Both the position numbers and the translations under genes were made by a program. From assembly GCA_016707425.1 (NCBI GenBank), contig JADJHU010000015.1:434001-498000 (forward strand): a DNA stretch of 64,000 nucleotides. The letters are read 5' to 3'. Positions 53,956 to 62,877 of this stretch are shown piece after piece. Within the stretch, counting starts at the first letter, position 1. Each line of letters opens with the position of its first letter. The notes under the pieces are model-generated. The model had not been told where the DNA came from. It searched no databases and saw only the letters and a list, made by a program, of their open reading frames with translations. The DNA is from Gammaproteobacteria bacterium. GTDB lineage: Bacteria > Pseudomonadota > Gammaproteobacteria > Steroidobacterales > Steroidobacteraceae.

Positions 53956-55049
53956 ATGACGGCGGAACGTGCCCAGCCCTCGTCGCTTGCGCACTTCGAT
54001 GCGGCGGATCTCCTCGATGCGCTGTCCACCGGCATCGCCGTGCTCGACCGCCAGCTCTGTGTGGTCTACGCCAACGTGGCCGCACAGGACCTGCTGGCGG
54101 CGAGCGTTCAGCACATGCGGGGCCGTCCGCTTGCCGAGGTCCTGGCAGAGCCGAATGGCCTGGTGGGAATTCTCGCGCGGGCGCTCCGCACCGGGGAGAC
54201 TTTTACCGACCGCGAGCTCCCGCTGCGGCCCGCTGCGACGCCACGTGAGACGCGCGTGACCGACGTCACGATCACTCCGCTCGCCGGCGTCACAGGAACG
54301 TACCTGCTTCTCGAGCTCGCCGATGCGACGCAGCGACAGCGGATCTCCCGGGAGACGGACTTGCTCGCGCACCTGGACGGCAGCCGCATGATGGTGCGGC
54401 AGCTCGCGCACGAGGTGAAGAATCCGCTCGGGGGGCTGCGCGGAGCGGCGCAGCTCCTCGAGCGCGAGCTGCATGACGACGGCCTGAAGGAATACACCCG
54501 CGTCATCATCGGTGAGGCCGATCGCCTGGTCGCACTGGTCGACTCGATGGCTGTTCCCCTTCGCTCGCCGAACAGGGCCTTTGTCAATGTGCACGAGCTC
54601 TGCGAGCGCGTGCGTCACCTTCTGCGCGCAGAAGCGCCTCCAGGCGTCGAGATCGGACGCGACTACGATCCGAGCCTGCCGACCGCTTTGCTCGACGAGC
54701 ATCAGATCATCCAGGCCCTGCTCAATGTCGCGCGCAATGCCCTGCAGGCGGTGGGCGAACGCGGGCGCATCGTGCTTCGCACGCGTGCGCTGTCCGGCAT
54801 CAGCATCGGTTCCAGGCGTCATCGTCTCGTGGCGAGCGTGCAGATCGAGGACGATGGTCCCGGCGTGCCGGGGGAGCTGCGCTCGAGCATTTTCTATCCG
54901 CTCGTCACGGGCCGTACGGAGGCACTGGGCTCGGGCTCGCGGTTGCCCAGGAGCTCGTAAGCCGCCAGGGCGGCCTCATCGAATTCGAGAGCGAACCGGG
55001 GCACACGGTGTTCACGCTGCTGCTGCCACTCGAGGAGCTGCGCGAATGA
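53956..55049 (+). CDS. glnL: NtrB (GlnL) nitrogen sensor kinase with a frameshift near its end
   Basis: PAS domain (residues 15-125), phospho-acceptor His152 in LAHEVKNPLGG, N box NVARNALQAV and D box EDDGPGVP. The frame then stops early at 54960 after GRTEALGSGS. In the next frame the expected G box TGLGLAVAQELVSRQGG and tail EFESEPGHTVFTLLLPLEEL continue to a stop at 55047-55049, overlapping the glnG start (ATGA). One missing G near 54920 (GAGGCACT instead of GAGGGCACT) explains it. Without repair the kinase lacks its G2 box and would be inactive. A sequence error is quite possible because the downstream residues are perfectly conserved. Confidence 0.85.
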
Positions 55050-56473
55050 CTTCCGGGTCCCTGCACGTATGGCTGGTCGACGACGATGCTTCGATCCGCT
55101 GGGTGCTCGAGCGCGCACTGAAGAGCGCGGGGATGCGGCCGCGCGCCTTCGAGGCGGCCGAACCGGCACTGGCAGCGCTGCGCTCCGAGGCACCCGATGT
55201 GCTCATCACGGATATCCGCATGCGCGGCCTGTCGGGACTGGAGCTGCTGAAAAAAATTCGTGCGATGCACCCGCGGCTTCCCGTGATCGTCATGACGGCG
55301 CATGCGGATCTGGACAGCGCCGTGTCCGCTTACGGAGGCGGTGCCTTCGAGTATCTCCCGAAGCCCTTCGACATCGACCATGCGGTGGAGCTCGTGAAGC
55401 GCTCCGCGCGTTCGCAGGTTTCGCCTGAGGGAATGATGACGGCGGGTTCCCTGCCCGGGATGCCGAGGCTTCTCGGCCGGGCGCCGGCGATGCAGCAGGT
55501 GTTCCGCGCCATCGGGCGCCTCGCCCGCTCCAGCGTGACGGTGCTGATCACCGGTGAGTCGGGTACCGGCAAGGAGCTGGTCGCAAGGGCGCTGCACGAG
55601 CACGGCCCGCGTGCGGGCCGCGCCTTCATCGCACTGAACACCTCGGCGATCCCCGCCGAGCTCCTCGAGTCCGAGCTCTTCGGTCACGACAAGGGCGCCT
55701 TCACGGGCGCCGATGCCCAGCGGCGCGGCCGCTTCGAGCAGGCCGATGGCGGCACGCTGTTCCTCGATGAGATCGGTGACATGCCCACGCCGCTGCAGAC
55801 GCGGCTTCTGCGCGTGCTTGCCGAGGGAGAGTTCTATCGGGTGGGGGGCCAGGTGCCGATCCGGGCGGATGTGCGCGTGATCGCCGCGACGCATCAGGAC
55901 CTCGAGGATCGCGTCCGCCGCGGGCTCTTCCGTGAGGATCTCTACTACCGGCTGAACGTGGTCCGCATCGAGCTGCCGGCGCTGCGCGCGCGCGCCGAGG
56001 ACATTCCGGAGCTCCTGCAGCATCATCTGCAGCTTGCCGCGCGCGAGCTCGACACCGAGCTCAAGACGCTCAGTGCCGAGGCAATCGAGCGGCTCGTCGC
56101 CCATCGCTGGCCCGGGAATGTGCGCGAGCTGGCCAATCTGTGCCGGCGCCTCACCGTGCTCGCCCCGGGACGCGAGATTCGCCCCGAAGACCTGCCCGCC
56201 GATCTCTCGGGCGCGCCCTCCGGGGACGATGCGGGCACGGAATGGGTGCGAGCGCTCGCGGGCTGGGCTGAGACGCGGGCGCGGGCGGGCGGGGAACCAC
56301 GGCTGTTCGACGAAGCCCAACCGCACTTCGAGCGGACACTGATCCGGGTCGCACTCGAGCAGACGAGAGGTCACCGCCAGGCAGCCGCGAGGCTCCTCGG
56401 CTGCGGCCGCAATACCCTCACGCGGAAGCTCAGGGAGCTCGGCATGGACGCCCCTCCGGATGCCGGCCCGTGA
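55046..56473 (+). CDS. glnG: NtrC (GlnG) nitrogen response regulator
   Basis: 475-residue sigma-54 activator. Receiver domain with VWLVDDDASIRW and phosphorylation site Asp56 (LITDIRMRG), AAA+ domain with GESGTGKE, the sigma-54 contact loop GAFTGA near 216-221 and DEIGDMP, and a C-terminal Fis-type helix-turn-helix (RHRQAAARLLGCGRNTLTRK-like segment). Activates glnA from the predicted NtrC sites when phosphorylated by NtrB. Confidence 0.96.
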   Translation: MTSGSLHVWLVDDDASIRWVLERALKSAGMRPRAFEAAEPALAALRSEAPDVLITDIRMRGLSGLELLKKIRAMHPRLPVIVMTAHADLDSAVSAYGGGAFEYLPKPFDIDHAVELVKRSARSQVSPEGMMTAGSLPGMPRLLGRAPAMQQVFRAIGRLARSSVTVLITGESGTGKELVARALHEHGPRAGRAFIALNTSAIPAELLESELFGHDKGAFTGADAQRRGRFEQADGGTLFLDEIGDMPTPLQTRLLRVLAEGEFYRVGGQVPIRADVRVIAATHQDLEDRVRRGLFREDLYYRLNVVRIELPALRARAEDIPELLQHHLQLAARELDTELKTLSAEAIERLVAHRWPGNVRELANLCRRLTVLAPGREIRPEDLPADLSGAPSGDDAGTEWVRALAGWAETRARAGGEPRLFDEAQPHFERTLIRVALEQTRGHRQAAARLLGCGRNTLTRKLRELGMDAPPDAGP

Positions 56474-56526
56474 ACCTGTGCGGCAGTGCCTGGTCTGATT
56501 CTTTGCGAGAGACTATCCTGAAAGAC

Positions 56527-57066
56527 ATGCGCATCCCCCTGGTCGTCTTTATGCTGTGCTGTGGCTCTGCCGCCGCCGCGACGGCCTATACCTGGGTCGA
56601 TGGAGAGGGTGTCACCCATTACTCGGATCGGCCCCGGCCGGGTGCCGAACGCATCGAGCTCGGGGTGTCCCACGCGTCCGCCACCAGGCCGGCAAGCGCC
56701 GTGACCGCAGGCGCATCCCCTCCCCCCGCTGCGCGCACCGAGGCGGCTGCCACTTCATACGGTCTCTGCGAGATCGAAACACCGCACAAGGACGAGGTGC
56801 TGGCCAATGCCTACTCGGTCGCCGTGAGCGTGCGGCTCGAACCCCGGCTGCGTGGAAGCGATACCGTGACGCTGGTGCTCGACGGTCAGTCCGTGCAGGG
56901 CCCCGTGCAGGCCACGACGTTCACGATCTCTCCGATCGACCGTGGCACCCACACGGTCGCGGCGCGTGTTGCCGACGCATCGGGAGCTCCGCTGTGCGAG
57001 ACCCCGGGCATCACTTTCCACGTGCGCCAGCCTTCGCTGCTGCAGCCGAATCGCCGGAAGCGGTGA
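56527..57066 (+). CDS. Exported DUF4124 protein
   Basis: 179-residue product with a short signal peptide (MRIPLVVFMLCCGSAAA) followed by the DUF4124 motif YTWVDGEGVTHYSDRPRPGA. The C-terminal half is a beta-rich domain with cysteines in LCEIE and LCETP. Many proteobacteria have such a protein next to glnA-ntrBC; role unknown. The ATG at 56527 is chosen for the signal peptide; a GTG at 56470 overlapping the glnG stop is the alternative. Confidence 0.85.
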   Translation: MRIPLVVFMLCCGSAAAATAYTWVDGEGVTHYSDRPRPGAERIELGVSHASATRPASAVTAGASPPPAARTEAAATSYGLCEIETPHKDEVLANAYSVAVSVRLEPRLRGSDTVTLVLDGQSVQGPVQATTFTISPIDRGTHTVAARVADASGAPLCETPGITFHVRQPSLLQPNRRKR

Positions 57067-57093
57067 TCGCGGCGCGGGTCGCGGGAATTCTCA

Positions 57094-58140
57094 TTGCTGG
57101 ACGAGCTGGTCTTTCTCGGCAACAGCCTGCGGAGCTGGGTCTACGGCGGCGTGGCCTTCGCGGTGACCTTCACAGTGCTGCCGCTGGCCCACGCCTACGT
57201 GGCTTCGAAGCGCCGGCGCCTCGCGCAGCTGCGGGTGTCGCCGGCCATCGATCTCGGGCTGCTGCTGATCGAGGCCACCCGCCAGCTGTTCCTGTGGGTC
57301 GTGGCGCTCTATCTGGGCGCGCGCTTTCTCGAGTTGCCGGGGCGCGTCGATCGCGCGCTGGACGTGATCGTCGTCTCGGTCGCATGGCTGCAGGCCGCAC
57401 TCTGGGCGGTGGCCGCGGCACGCTTTGCGCTCGACCGTCAGCGCGCGCGGGCGGCACCCGCCGCGGGCACGCCGGGTTCCATCGACGTCATTCTCTTCAT
57501 CACGCGCATCGCGATCTTCACGATCGCACTGCTGCTCGCGCTCGACAACCTCGATGTCAACATCACCGCGCTGGTCACCGGGCTTGGTATCACCGGCATC
57601 GCCGTGGCACTCGCCGTGCAGACCGTGCTCGGCGATCTGCTCGCCTCGCTCTCGATCACCTTCGACAAGCCTTTCCATGTGGGCGACGTCATCGCCATCG
57701 ACAATCTGACCGGTACGGTGCAGCACATCGGCGTGAAGAGCACGCGCCTGAAGAGCGTTTCGGGCGAGCAGGTGGTGCTCGCCAACGCTGACGTGCTCAA
57801 GAGCCGCGTCCGCAATCTCGGGCGCATGCACGAGCGTCGCGTCGCCTTCTTTCTGGGCATTGCCTACGACACGCCGCTCGAGAAGCTGCGCGCAGTCCCG
57901 GGGATCCTGCGCGAAACCATCGATGCGCAGCGCATGGTGCGCTTCGACCGCTGTCACTTCCTCGAGTACGGTGACTCCGCGCTGCGCTTCGAGGTCGTCT
58001 ATTTCGTGCTGTCGGGCGACTTCGCCACGCACGCCGATATCCTGCACGAGGTGAATCTCGCGATCTTCGAGCGCTTCCAGGCGCTCGGCATCGAATTCGC
58101 CTTCCCCACCCGCACGGTGATCCTCCAGCGCGGGACGTGA
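57094..58140 (+). CDS. MscS-family mechanosensitive channel
   Basis: 348-residue inner-membrane channel: four predicted helices, the pore-lining glycine/alanine helix ALVTGLGITGIAVALAVQTVLG, then the MscS beta domain (FHVGDVIAIDNLTGTVQHIG, TRLKSVSGEQVVLANADVL) and the C-terminal cage. It releases solutes on hypo-osmotic shock. TTG at 57094 is the start. It is convergent with pyrD, with a hairpin between. Confidence 0.9.
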   Translation: MLDELVFLGNSLRSWVYGGVAFAVTFTVLPLAHAYVASKRRRLAQLRVSPAIDLGLLLIEATRQLFLWVVALYLGARFLELPGRVDRALDVIVVSVAWLQAALWAVAAARFALDRQRARAAPAAGTPGSIDVILFITRIAIFTIALLLALDNLDVNITALVTGLGITGIAVALAVQTVLGDLLASLSITFDKPFHVGDVIAIDNLTGTVQHIGVKSTRLKSVSGEQVVLANADVLKSRVRNLGRMHERRVAFFLGIAYDTPLEKLRAVPGILRETIDAQRMVRFDRCHFLEYGDSALRFEVVYFVLSGDFATHADILHEVNLAIFERFQALGIEFAFPTRTVILQRGT

Positions 58141-58158
58141 TCGCCGCGGGCGCGATGG

Positions 58159-58175
58159 GGCGCGGATCCCGCGCC
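58159..58175. terminator. Hairpin between convergent mscS and pyrD
   Basis: GGCGCGG at 58159-58165 and CCGCGCC at 58169-58175 form an exact GC-only 7-bp stem around ATC in the 39-base gap. It could terminate both transcripts; no U-tract. Confidence 0.4.
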
Positions 58176-58179
58176 GGAC

Positions 58180-59163
58180 TCAGCCCGGGGATGCGAGGTC
58201 GGTCTCGTCGGCACCCGTGCGCAGGCTGCCGACGAGCTCGCCGACATGATGCAGGCCCTGCGTCTGCAGGTATTCCGCGATGCCGGCGTTGATCTTCCGG
58301 CAGACCAGCGGATCGTAGAAGAGCGCGGTGCCCACGCCGACGGCCGTTGCGCCCGCGATCAGGAACTCGATGGCATCCGTGGCGCTGCGGATGCCGCCCT
58401 GCCCGATGATGGGCACGCCATGGGGCTTCGCAACCTCGTGGACCTGAAGCACCTTGAGCAGCGCGACAGGCTTGATTGCCGGCCCTGAGAGCCCGCCCTG
58501 CACGTTGCCCAGCACGGGACGGCGGGTGCGGGTGTCGATGGCCATGCCCATGACGGTGTTCATGACGGAAAGCGCGTCCGAACCCGCTTCGATGCAGCAG
58601 CGCGCATTCTCGCGGATGTCCGTCTGATTGGGCGAGAGCTTGGTGATGAGCGGCTTGGTGGTGACCTTGCGGCACGCGGCGACCACCTGCGCCGACATGC
58701 CGGGGTAGTTGCCGAAGGCGACGCCGCCCTCCTTGACGTTCGGGCAGGAGATGTTGATCTCGATCGCGTCGATGGGGGAGTCGTCGAAGCGCCGGGTGAC
58801 TTCCGCGTACTCCTCGACCGTCGAGCCGGAGACGTTGGCAATGAAACGTGTCTCCGTGAAATCGAGCGTCGGCAGGATTTCTCCCACGACACGCGCGATG
58901 CCGGGATTCTGCAGGCCGATGGCGTTCAGCATGCCCATCGGTGTTTCGCACAGGCGGTGCGGCGGATTGCCCAGACGCGGCTCGAGCGTCGTGCCCTTCA
59001 GGACGATGGCGCCGGCGTCACGATTCGAAAAGCCTTCGACGCGGGTGTATTCCTCACCGAAGCCGACGCAGCCGGAGAGGAGCACGATGGGCGAGGCGAA
59101 GTGCAGTCCGCAGAAATCGAGGGAGAGCGGCTCGGCGTGATCGCTTCCGGGTGCGGCAGGCAT
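58180..59163 (-). CDS. pyrD: Dihydroorotate dehydrogenase, class 1 type
   Basis: 327-residue FMN enzyme of pyrimidine synthesis. LDFCGLHFASPIVLLSGCVG at the start, KGTTLEPRLGNPPHRLCETP, NISCPN with the catalytic-loop Cys of class 1, TKLSPNQTDI and the FMN site GQGGIRSATDAIEF with VGVGTALFYDP. Class 1B enzymes use a PyrK electron-transfer subunit; none is seen here. Most gammaproteobacteria have the membrane class 2 enzyme, so this may be an extra or substitute copy. Confidence 0.87.
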   Translation of the reverse strand: MPAAPGSDHAEPLSLDFCGLHFASPIVLLSGCVGFGEEYTRVEGFSNRDAGAIVLKGTTLEPRLGNPPHRLCETPMGMLNAIGLQNPGIARVVGEILPTLDFTETRFIANVSGSTVEEYAEVTRRFDDSPIDAIEINISCPNVKEGGVAFGNYPGMSAQVVAACRKVTTKPLITKLSPNQTDIRENARCCIEAGSDALSVMNTVMGMAIDTRTRRPVLGNVQGGLSGPAIKPVALLKVLQVHEVAKPHGVPIIGQGGIRSATDAIEFLIAGATAVGVGTALFYDPLVCRKINAGIAEYLQTQGLHHVGELVGSLRTGADETDLASPG

Positions 59164-59187
59164 GGCGATGAAGTCTACAGGGTGTTG

Positions 59188-60207
59188 TCAGTCGAGCTCG
59201 GACTTGATCGGTCGGCTCATGAGTGCACGGACCACCTCCCGGGCGGGCAGTCCCTCGTAGAGCACGGCGTAGAGCCCTTCGCAGATCGGCATGCTGACGG
59301 CATGTCGCTGTGCCACGGCATGCACGGCGCGTGCGGCCGTGTAGCCTTCGACGACCTGCCCGATCTCGCGCAATGCGCCTTCGGGTGTCATGCCGGATGC
59401 GAGCAGGAGGCCGAAGCGGCGGTTGCGCGACTGATCGTCCGTGCAGGTCAGCACGACGTCGCCGAGACCCGCGAGGCCCATGAAGGTCTCCCGCCGGGCG
59501 CCGAGAGCCACGCCCAGGCGGGTGAGCTCGACCAGTCCGCGCGTAATGAGCGCGATGCGGGTGTTGGCACCGAAGCCGAGCCCGTCGGTCAGTCCCGCGC
59601 CGATGGCGAGCACGTTCTTGACGGCCGCACCCACCTCGACACCGGTGATGTCCTCTGACGTGTAGGCGCGGAAGTTCGCCGAGCTGAGGCTGTGGGCGAG
59701 CGCGGTCGCGAAGGCGGTGTTCCGCGAAGCGATCGTCATGGCCGTCGGCAGCCCGGCACCGACTTCGCGGGCAAAGGTCGGCCCGGAGAGCACCGCCACC
59801 GGCCAGCCGTCTCCGAGGACCTCGCGTGCCACCTGGTGGGGAAGCAGCCCTGTCTCGAGCTCGAAACCCTTGGTGGCCCAGCAGAGACGCATCCCGGGGC
59901 GCAGCAGCGGCGTGATCTCGCGGAGCAGGGCACGGAAAGCCGAGCTCGGCACGGCAATCAGGACGTCCAGTGCACCGTGGAGCGCGTCCGCAGGCGTCGG
60001 GGCGATCTCGAGCGCCGCCGGAAACAGCGCGTCGGGAAGATAACGCCGGTTGCACCGCTCGCGTCGCATGGCTTCGAGCTGCGTCGCGTCGCGCCCCCAG
60101 AGCCGGGTCGGCCGCCCCGTGCGCGCACTCTGGATGGCGAGGGCCGTGCCCCAGGAGCCCGCGCCCAGTACGGCGATGGGTGGGGGTGCTGCGGCCGGCG
60201 TGGTCAC
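59188..60207 (-). CDS. gpsA: Glycerol-3-phosphate dehydrogenase [NAD(P)+]
   Basis: 339-residue enzyme forming sn-glycerol 3-phosphate for phospholipids. NAD motif GAGSWG at 15-20, WATKGFE, VLSGPTFAREV, catalytic Lys in VEVGAAVKNVLAIGAGL and substrate site TFMGLAGLGDVVLTC, QSRNRRFG. GTG start at 60207 lies one base after the secB stop. Part of the usual grxC-secB-gpsA group. Confidence 0.95.
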   Translation of the reverse strand: MTTPAAAPPPIAVLGAGSWGTALAIQSARTGRPTRLWGRDATQLEAMRRERCNRRYLPDALFPAALEIAPTPADALHGALDVLIAVPSSAFRALLREITPLLRPGMRLCWATKGFELETGLLPHQVAREVLGDGWPVAVLSGPTFAREVGAGLPTAMTIASRNTAFATALAHSLSSANFRAYTSEDITGVEVGAAVKNVLAIGAGLTDGLGFGANTRIALITRGLVELTRLGVALGARRETFMGLAGLGDVVLTCTDDQSRNRRFGLLLASGMTPEGALREIGQVVEGYTAARAVHAVAQRHAVSMPICEGLYAVLYEGLPAREVVRALMSRPIKSELD

Positions 60208-60208
60208 A

Positions 60209-60688
60209 TCAGTTCTTGGTCGCAGCGGCCTGCGCTTCAGCCTCGGATTTCGCGTACAGCGCATCGAAGTTCACGGGCGGCAGCAGAAACTGCGGGAACC
60301 CGCCCTGCGTGACGAGCTGCGAGATCAGGGCCCGCGCGTACGGGAAGAGGACATTCGGGCAGATGCTGCCGACCGCGCGCCTGAGGTCGTCTTCGCTCAG
60401 GCCCTGCATCAGGAAAGCGCCTGCCTGTTTCACCTCGACGACGAACATCGTCTTGTCGTTCTGCCTTGCGCTCACGGTGATGGTGAGCACCACCTCGCGC
60501 AGATCGCCGCCGATGGGCGCGATACCGGTCTGCAGATCGAGCGAGATCTGCGGATTCCACTGTCCGTCGACGCGCGGTCCCTGCGGGGACTCGAAGGAGG
60601 TGTCCTTCAGATACACCGCCTGCAGCACGAGCTGCGGGCCGTCCGGCAGCTGTCCGTCCTGGGGCGGGGCAGCGGTTTCATTCGTCAT
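60209..60688 (-). CDS. secB: SecB export chaperone
   Basis: 159-residue chaperone delivering precursors to SecA. Recognised by VLQAVYLKDTSFESPQGP, KTMFVVEVKQAGAF, SICPNVLFPYARALISQLV and the C-terminal GGFPQFLLPPVNFDALY. ATG at 60688 preferred; an upstream in-frame ATG adds 18 unconserved residues. Between grxC and gpsA as in many proteobacteria. Confidence 0.96.
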   Translation of the reverse strand: MTNETAAPPQDGQLPDGPQLVLQAVYLKDTSFESPQGPRVDGQWNPQISLDLQTGIAPIGGDLREVVLTITVSARQNDKTMFVVEVKQAGAFLMQGLSEDDLRRAVGSICPNVLFPYARALISQLVTQGGFPQFLLPPVNFDALYAKSEAEAQAAATKN

Positions 60689-60722
60689 GCAGTATTCCTC
60701 GTCCGGGTGGGCAATCGCGCGC

Positions 60723-60983
60723 TCAGTCGCCGAGCAGCGCATCGAGTCGGCCGTCCGCGTCGAGCTCGCAGAGCTCGTCGGAGCCGCCGACGTGGGTATC
60801 GCCGATGAAGATCTGCGGCACGGTGCGCCGCCCGCTGCGCGCCATCATCTCGGCGCGCATGCCGGGTTCCGCCACGACGTCGATCTCCGTGAATGGCAGC
60901 TTCCGGCGCCGCAATACCTGACGCGCCCGCTCGCAGTATGGGCACGACTGGTTCGCGTACATCACGATGTCCGGGAGGCTCAT
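60723..60983 (-). CDS. grxC: Glutaredoxin 3
   Basis: 86-residue class I glutaredoxin with active site C14-P-Y-C17, cis-Pro region RTVPQIFIGDTHVGGSDEL and glutathione-binding GG-D motif. Reduces disulphides with glutathione in the cytoplasm. ATG at 60983. Located between a rhodanese gene (10 bases upstream) and secB. Confidence 0.96.
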   Translation of the reverse strand: MSLPDIVMYANQSCPYCERARQVLRRRKLPFTEIDVVAEPGMRAEMMARSGRRTVPQIFIGDTHVGGSDELCELDADGRLDALLGD

Positions 60984-60993
60984 GACCGCATCC

Positions 60994-61416
60994 TCACGAC
61001 TTCGCGAGCGGCAGGCTCTCGGTCCGCCAGGCGGCGAGGCCCCCGCGCAGATTGAACGCGCGTGTGAAACCCTGGGCGGTGAGCTGACGTGCTGCAGCAG
61101 CGCCGAGAGAGCCGGTGTCGTCGTAGACCACGATGGGCTTTTCCCGGTGCTTCTTGAGTTTGCTGGTGGCCTCGAGGATGTCGGCTGACGGCATGTGGCG
61201 CGCGCCGCCGATGTGGCCTGCCGCAAACGCTTCGGCGGTGCGGATGTCGAGCACAAGGGCGCCCTGGTTCATGAGGCGGATCACCTCCTGCGGTCCGAGC
61301 GCGGCGAAGGCGCTGGCGCGCGCGCGCAGCTCGTAGGCGATCGCCGCGAGCGCTGCGAGCACGGCGGCCGATACGAGCCAGGGATGATGGCCGGCGAACT
61401 CGATGAGCCGATCCAT
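60994..61416 (-). CDS. Membrane-anchored rhodanese-like protein (YibN type), catalytic Cys absent
   Basis: 140-residue protein: an N-terminal helix (WLVSAAVLAALAAIAYEL) and a rhodanese domain (VIRLMNQGALVLDIRTAEAF, GHIGGARHMP, then PIVVYDDTGSLGAAAARQL). The catalytic Cys position of VxYCxxG is Asp here, so sulphurtransfer is unlikely; a scaffold role as suggested for YibN fits better. ATG at 61416; a GTG at 61425 would add three residues. First gene of the grxC-secB-gpsA-pyrD group. Confidence 0.85.
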   Translation of the reverse strand: MDRLIEFAGHHPWLVSAAVLAALAAIAYELRARASAFAALGPQEVIRLMNQGALVLDIRTAEAFAAGHIGGARHMPSADILEATSKLKKHREKPIVVYDDTGSLGAAAARQLTAQGFTRAFNLRGGLAAWRTESLPLAKS

Positions 61417-61504
61417 GAGAGACACACGCTCCGCGCCAGATGCAAAAAAGGGCGCGCATTATAGCGGGCCGCCGCCACGCTTCCCATGTGCGAAACTTCC
61501 GGGC

Positions 61505-62653
61505 ATGCGCCGGGGGACCTCATTCGCGATCCTGCTGCTCGTCCTGCCGGCCCTCGCGGCCGGCGACACGAAGGCGCGCAGCGCGGCGACCGAGGCGGAT
61601 CTTGCCTCGGTGCGCAGGCAGATCGAGCGCATCAGCGAGCAGGCAAGCCGCGCCGCGGTCGAGCGCGACCGGCTTGCGCGGGAGCTCGGCCGCGCCGAGC
61701 AATCGGTCGCGGAGGCCAGGCGGGGAGTCGAGGGCGTCCGCCGTGAGCGGGTGGAGCGCAGCCGCCAGCGCAGTGTCCTCGCCGCCGAACGGCGGGAGCG
61801 TGAGGCCTCGCTTGCCGCGGAGCGCCGCGAGCTCGCCGGGCAGATACGTGCCGCATACCTCATCGGGCGTGAGGAGCCACTCAGGCTCCTGCTCAATCAG
61901 CGCGACCCCGCACGGGCGGGACGCATGTTCACCTACTACGGCTACTTCGGGCGCGCACGCGCGGCGCAGATCGCCCGCATCGAGGAGCACGTCGCGGCGC
62001 TCGCGCAGCTCGACCGGGAGCTCGAAGCCGAGGAGCAGCGCATGGCGGAGCTCGAAGGACGCCAGCGCCAGGAGCTCGGGCGCCTCGAACAGGCGCGCGC
62101 GCAGCGGAGCACGGTGCTGGCGAGCCTCGATGCCGAGTCGCGTTCGCGCACGCTGCAGCTCGAGCGCCTGAAGCGCGAGCAGGGCGCGCTCGAGGCGCTG
62201 CTGCGCGAGCTGCGTCGGGCACTCGAGCGCCTGCCGCCAGAGGCTGGCGGTGCCTTTGCGAAGCTTCGAGGCCGGTTGGCCTGGCCGGTGTCAGGCCGGA
62301 TTCTCGCCAGCTTCGGCGAGAGCCGCGCGGGGGGGCTGCGCTGGCAGGGCATGCTGCTCGGCGTCGAGCGTGGTGTCCCGGTCCGTGCGATCTATCAGGG
62401 TCGTGTCGCCTATGCAGACTGGCTGCCGGGGCTCGGGCTGCTGGTGATCGTCGATCATGGCCAGGGGTATCTCAGCCTCTATGGCCACAACGAGCAGCTC
62501 TACCGCAAGGTCGGGGAGCGCGTCGCCACCGGCGACACCCTCGCGGCGGCGGGCGACAGCGGCGGCCGCAGCCGGCCCGAGCTGTATTTCGAGATCCGTA
62601 GCGGCAGCCGCCCGGTCGATCCCCGGCCCTGGTTCAGACAGCGCGACCCGTGA
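61505..62653 (+). CDS. envC: EnvC-like amidase activator (coiled coil plus degenerate LytM domain)
   Basis: 382-residue exported protein: signal peptide to about residue 19, long coiled coil (about 25-235) rich in Arg/Glu/Ala, and a C-terminal M23/LytM domain. The domain has GRLAWPVSGRILASFGESR and VIVDHGQGYLSLYGHNEQLY but lacks the first zinc-binding His and Asp (LRWQGMLLGVE), as in EnvC, which activates AmiA/AmiB during septum splitting instead of cutting peptidoglycan itself. Divergent from the rhodanese gene. Confidence 0.9.
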   Translation: MRRGTSFAILLLVLPALAAGDTKARSAATEADLASVRRQIERISEQASRAAVERDRLARELGRAEQSVAEARRGVEGVRRERVERSRQRSVLAAERREREASLAAERRELAGQIRAAYLIGREEPLRLLLNQRDPARAGRMFTYYGYFGRARAAQIARIEEHVAALAQLDRELEAEEQRMAELEGRQRQELGRLEQARAQRSTVLASLDAESRSRTLQLERLKREQGALEALLRELRRALERLPPEAGGAFAKLRGRLAWPVSGRILASFGESRAGGLRWQGMLLGVERGVPVRAIYQGRVAYADWLPGLGLLVIVDHGQGYLSLYGHNEQLYRKVGERVATGDTLAAAGDSGGRSRPELYFEIRSGSRPVDPRPWFRQRDP

Positions 62654-62877
62654 TCGGCATCACGGATAAGCGGTGAAATCCGGTCAATAGGCCGCTCGCC
62701 GGCATCCGTCCGGCGACCGCACCATGGTCACGCCATGCGTCGCGCGCCCGATCTGACGCGCGGCGGCTGGCAGCTCGCCAAACCGCCAACTCCATCAAGG
62801 CCCGCATCGCGGGGCTCTGTGATCGTTGGCACTGTTCCGGGGCCCAGGCGGGAGCACATCGGAGACCCGCTCAGAAG
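62654..62877. other. Intergenic region after envC with two hairpins
   Basis: CCGTGAT/ATCACGG at 62648-62665 (overlapping the envC stop) and TCGCCGG/CCGGCGA at 62696-62716 are exact 7-bp stems; the first may end envC transcription. The rest should carry the promoter of the GGDEF gene. No gene seen. Confidence 0.35.
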
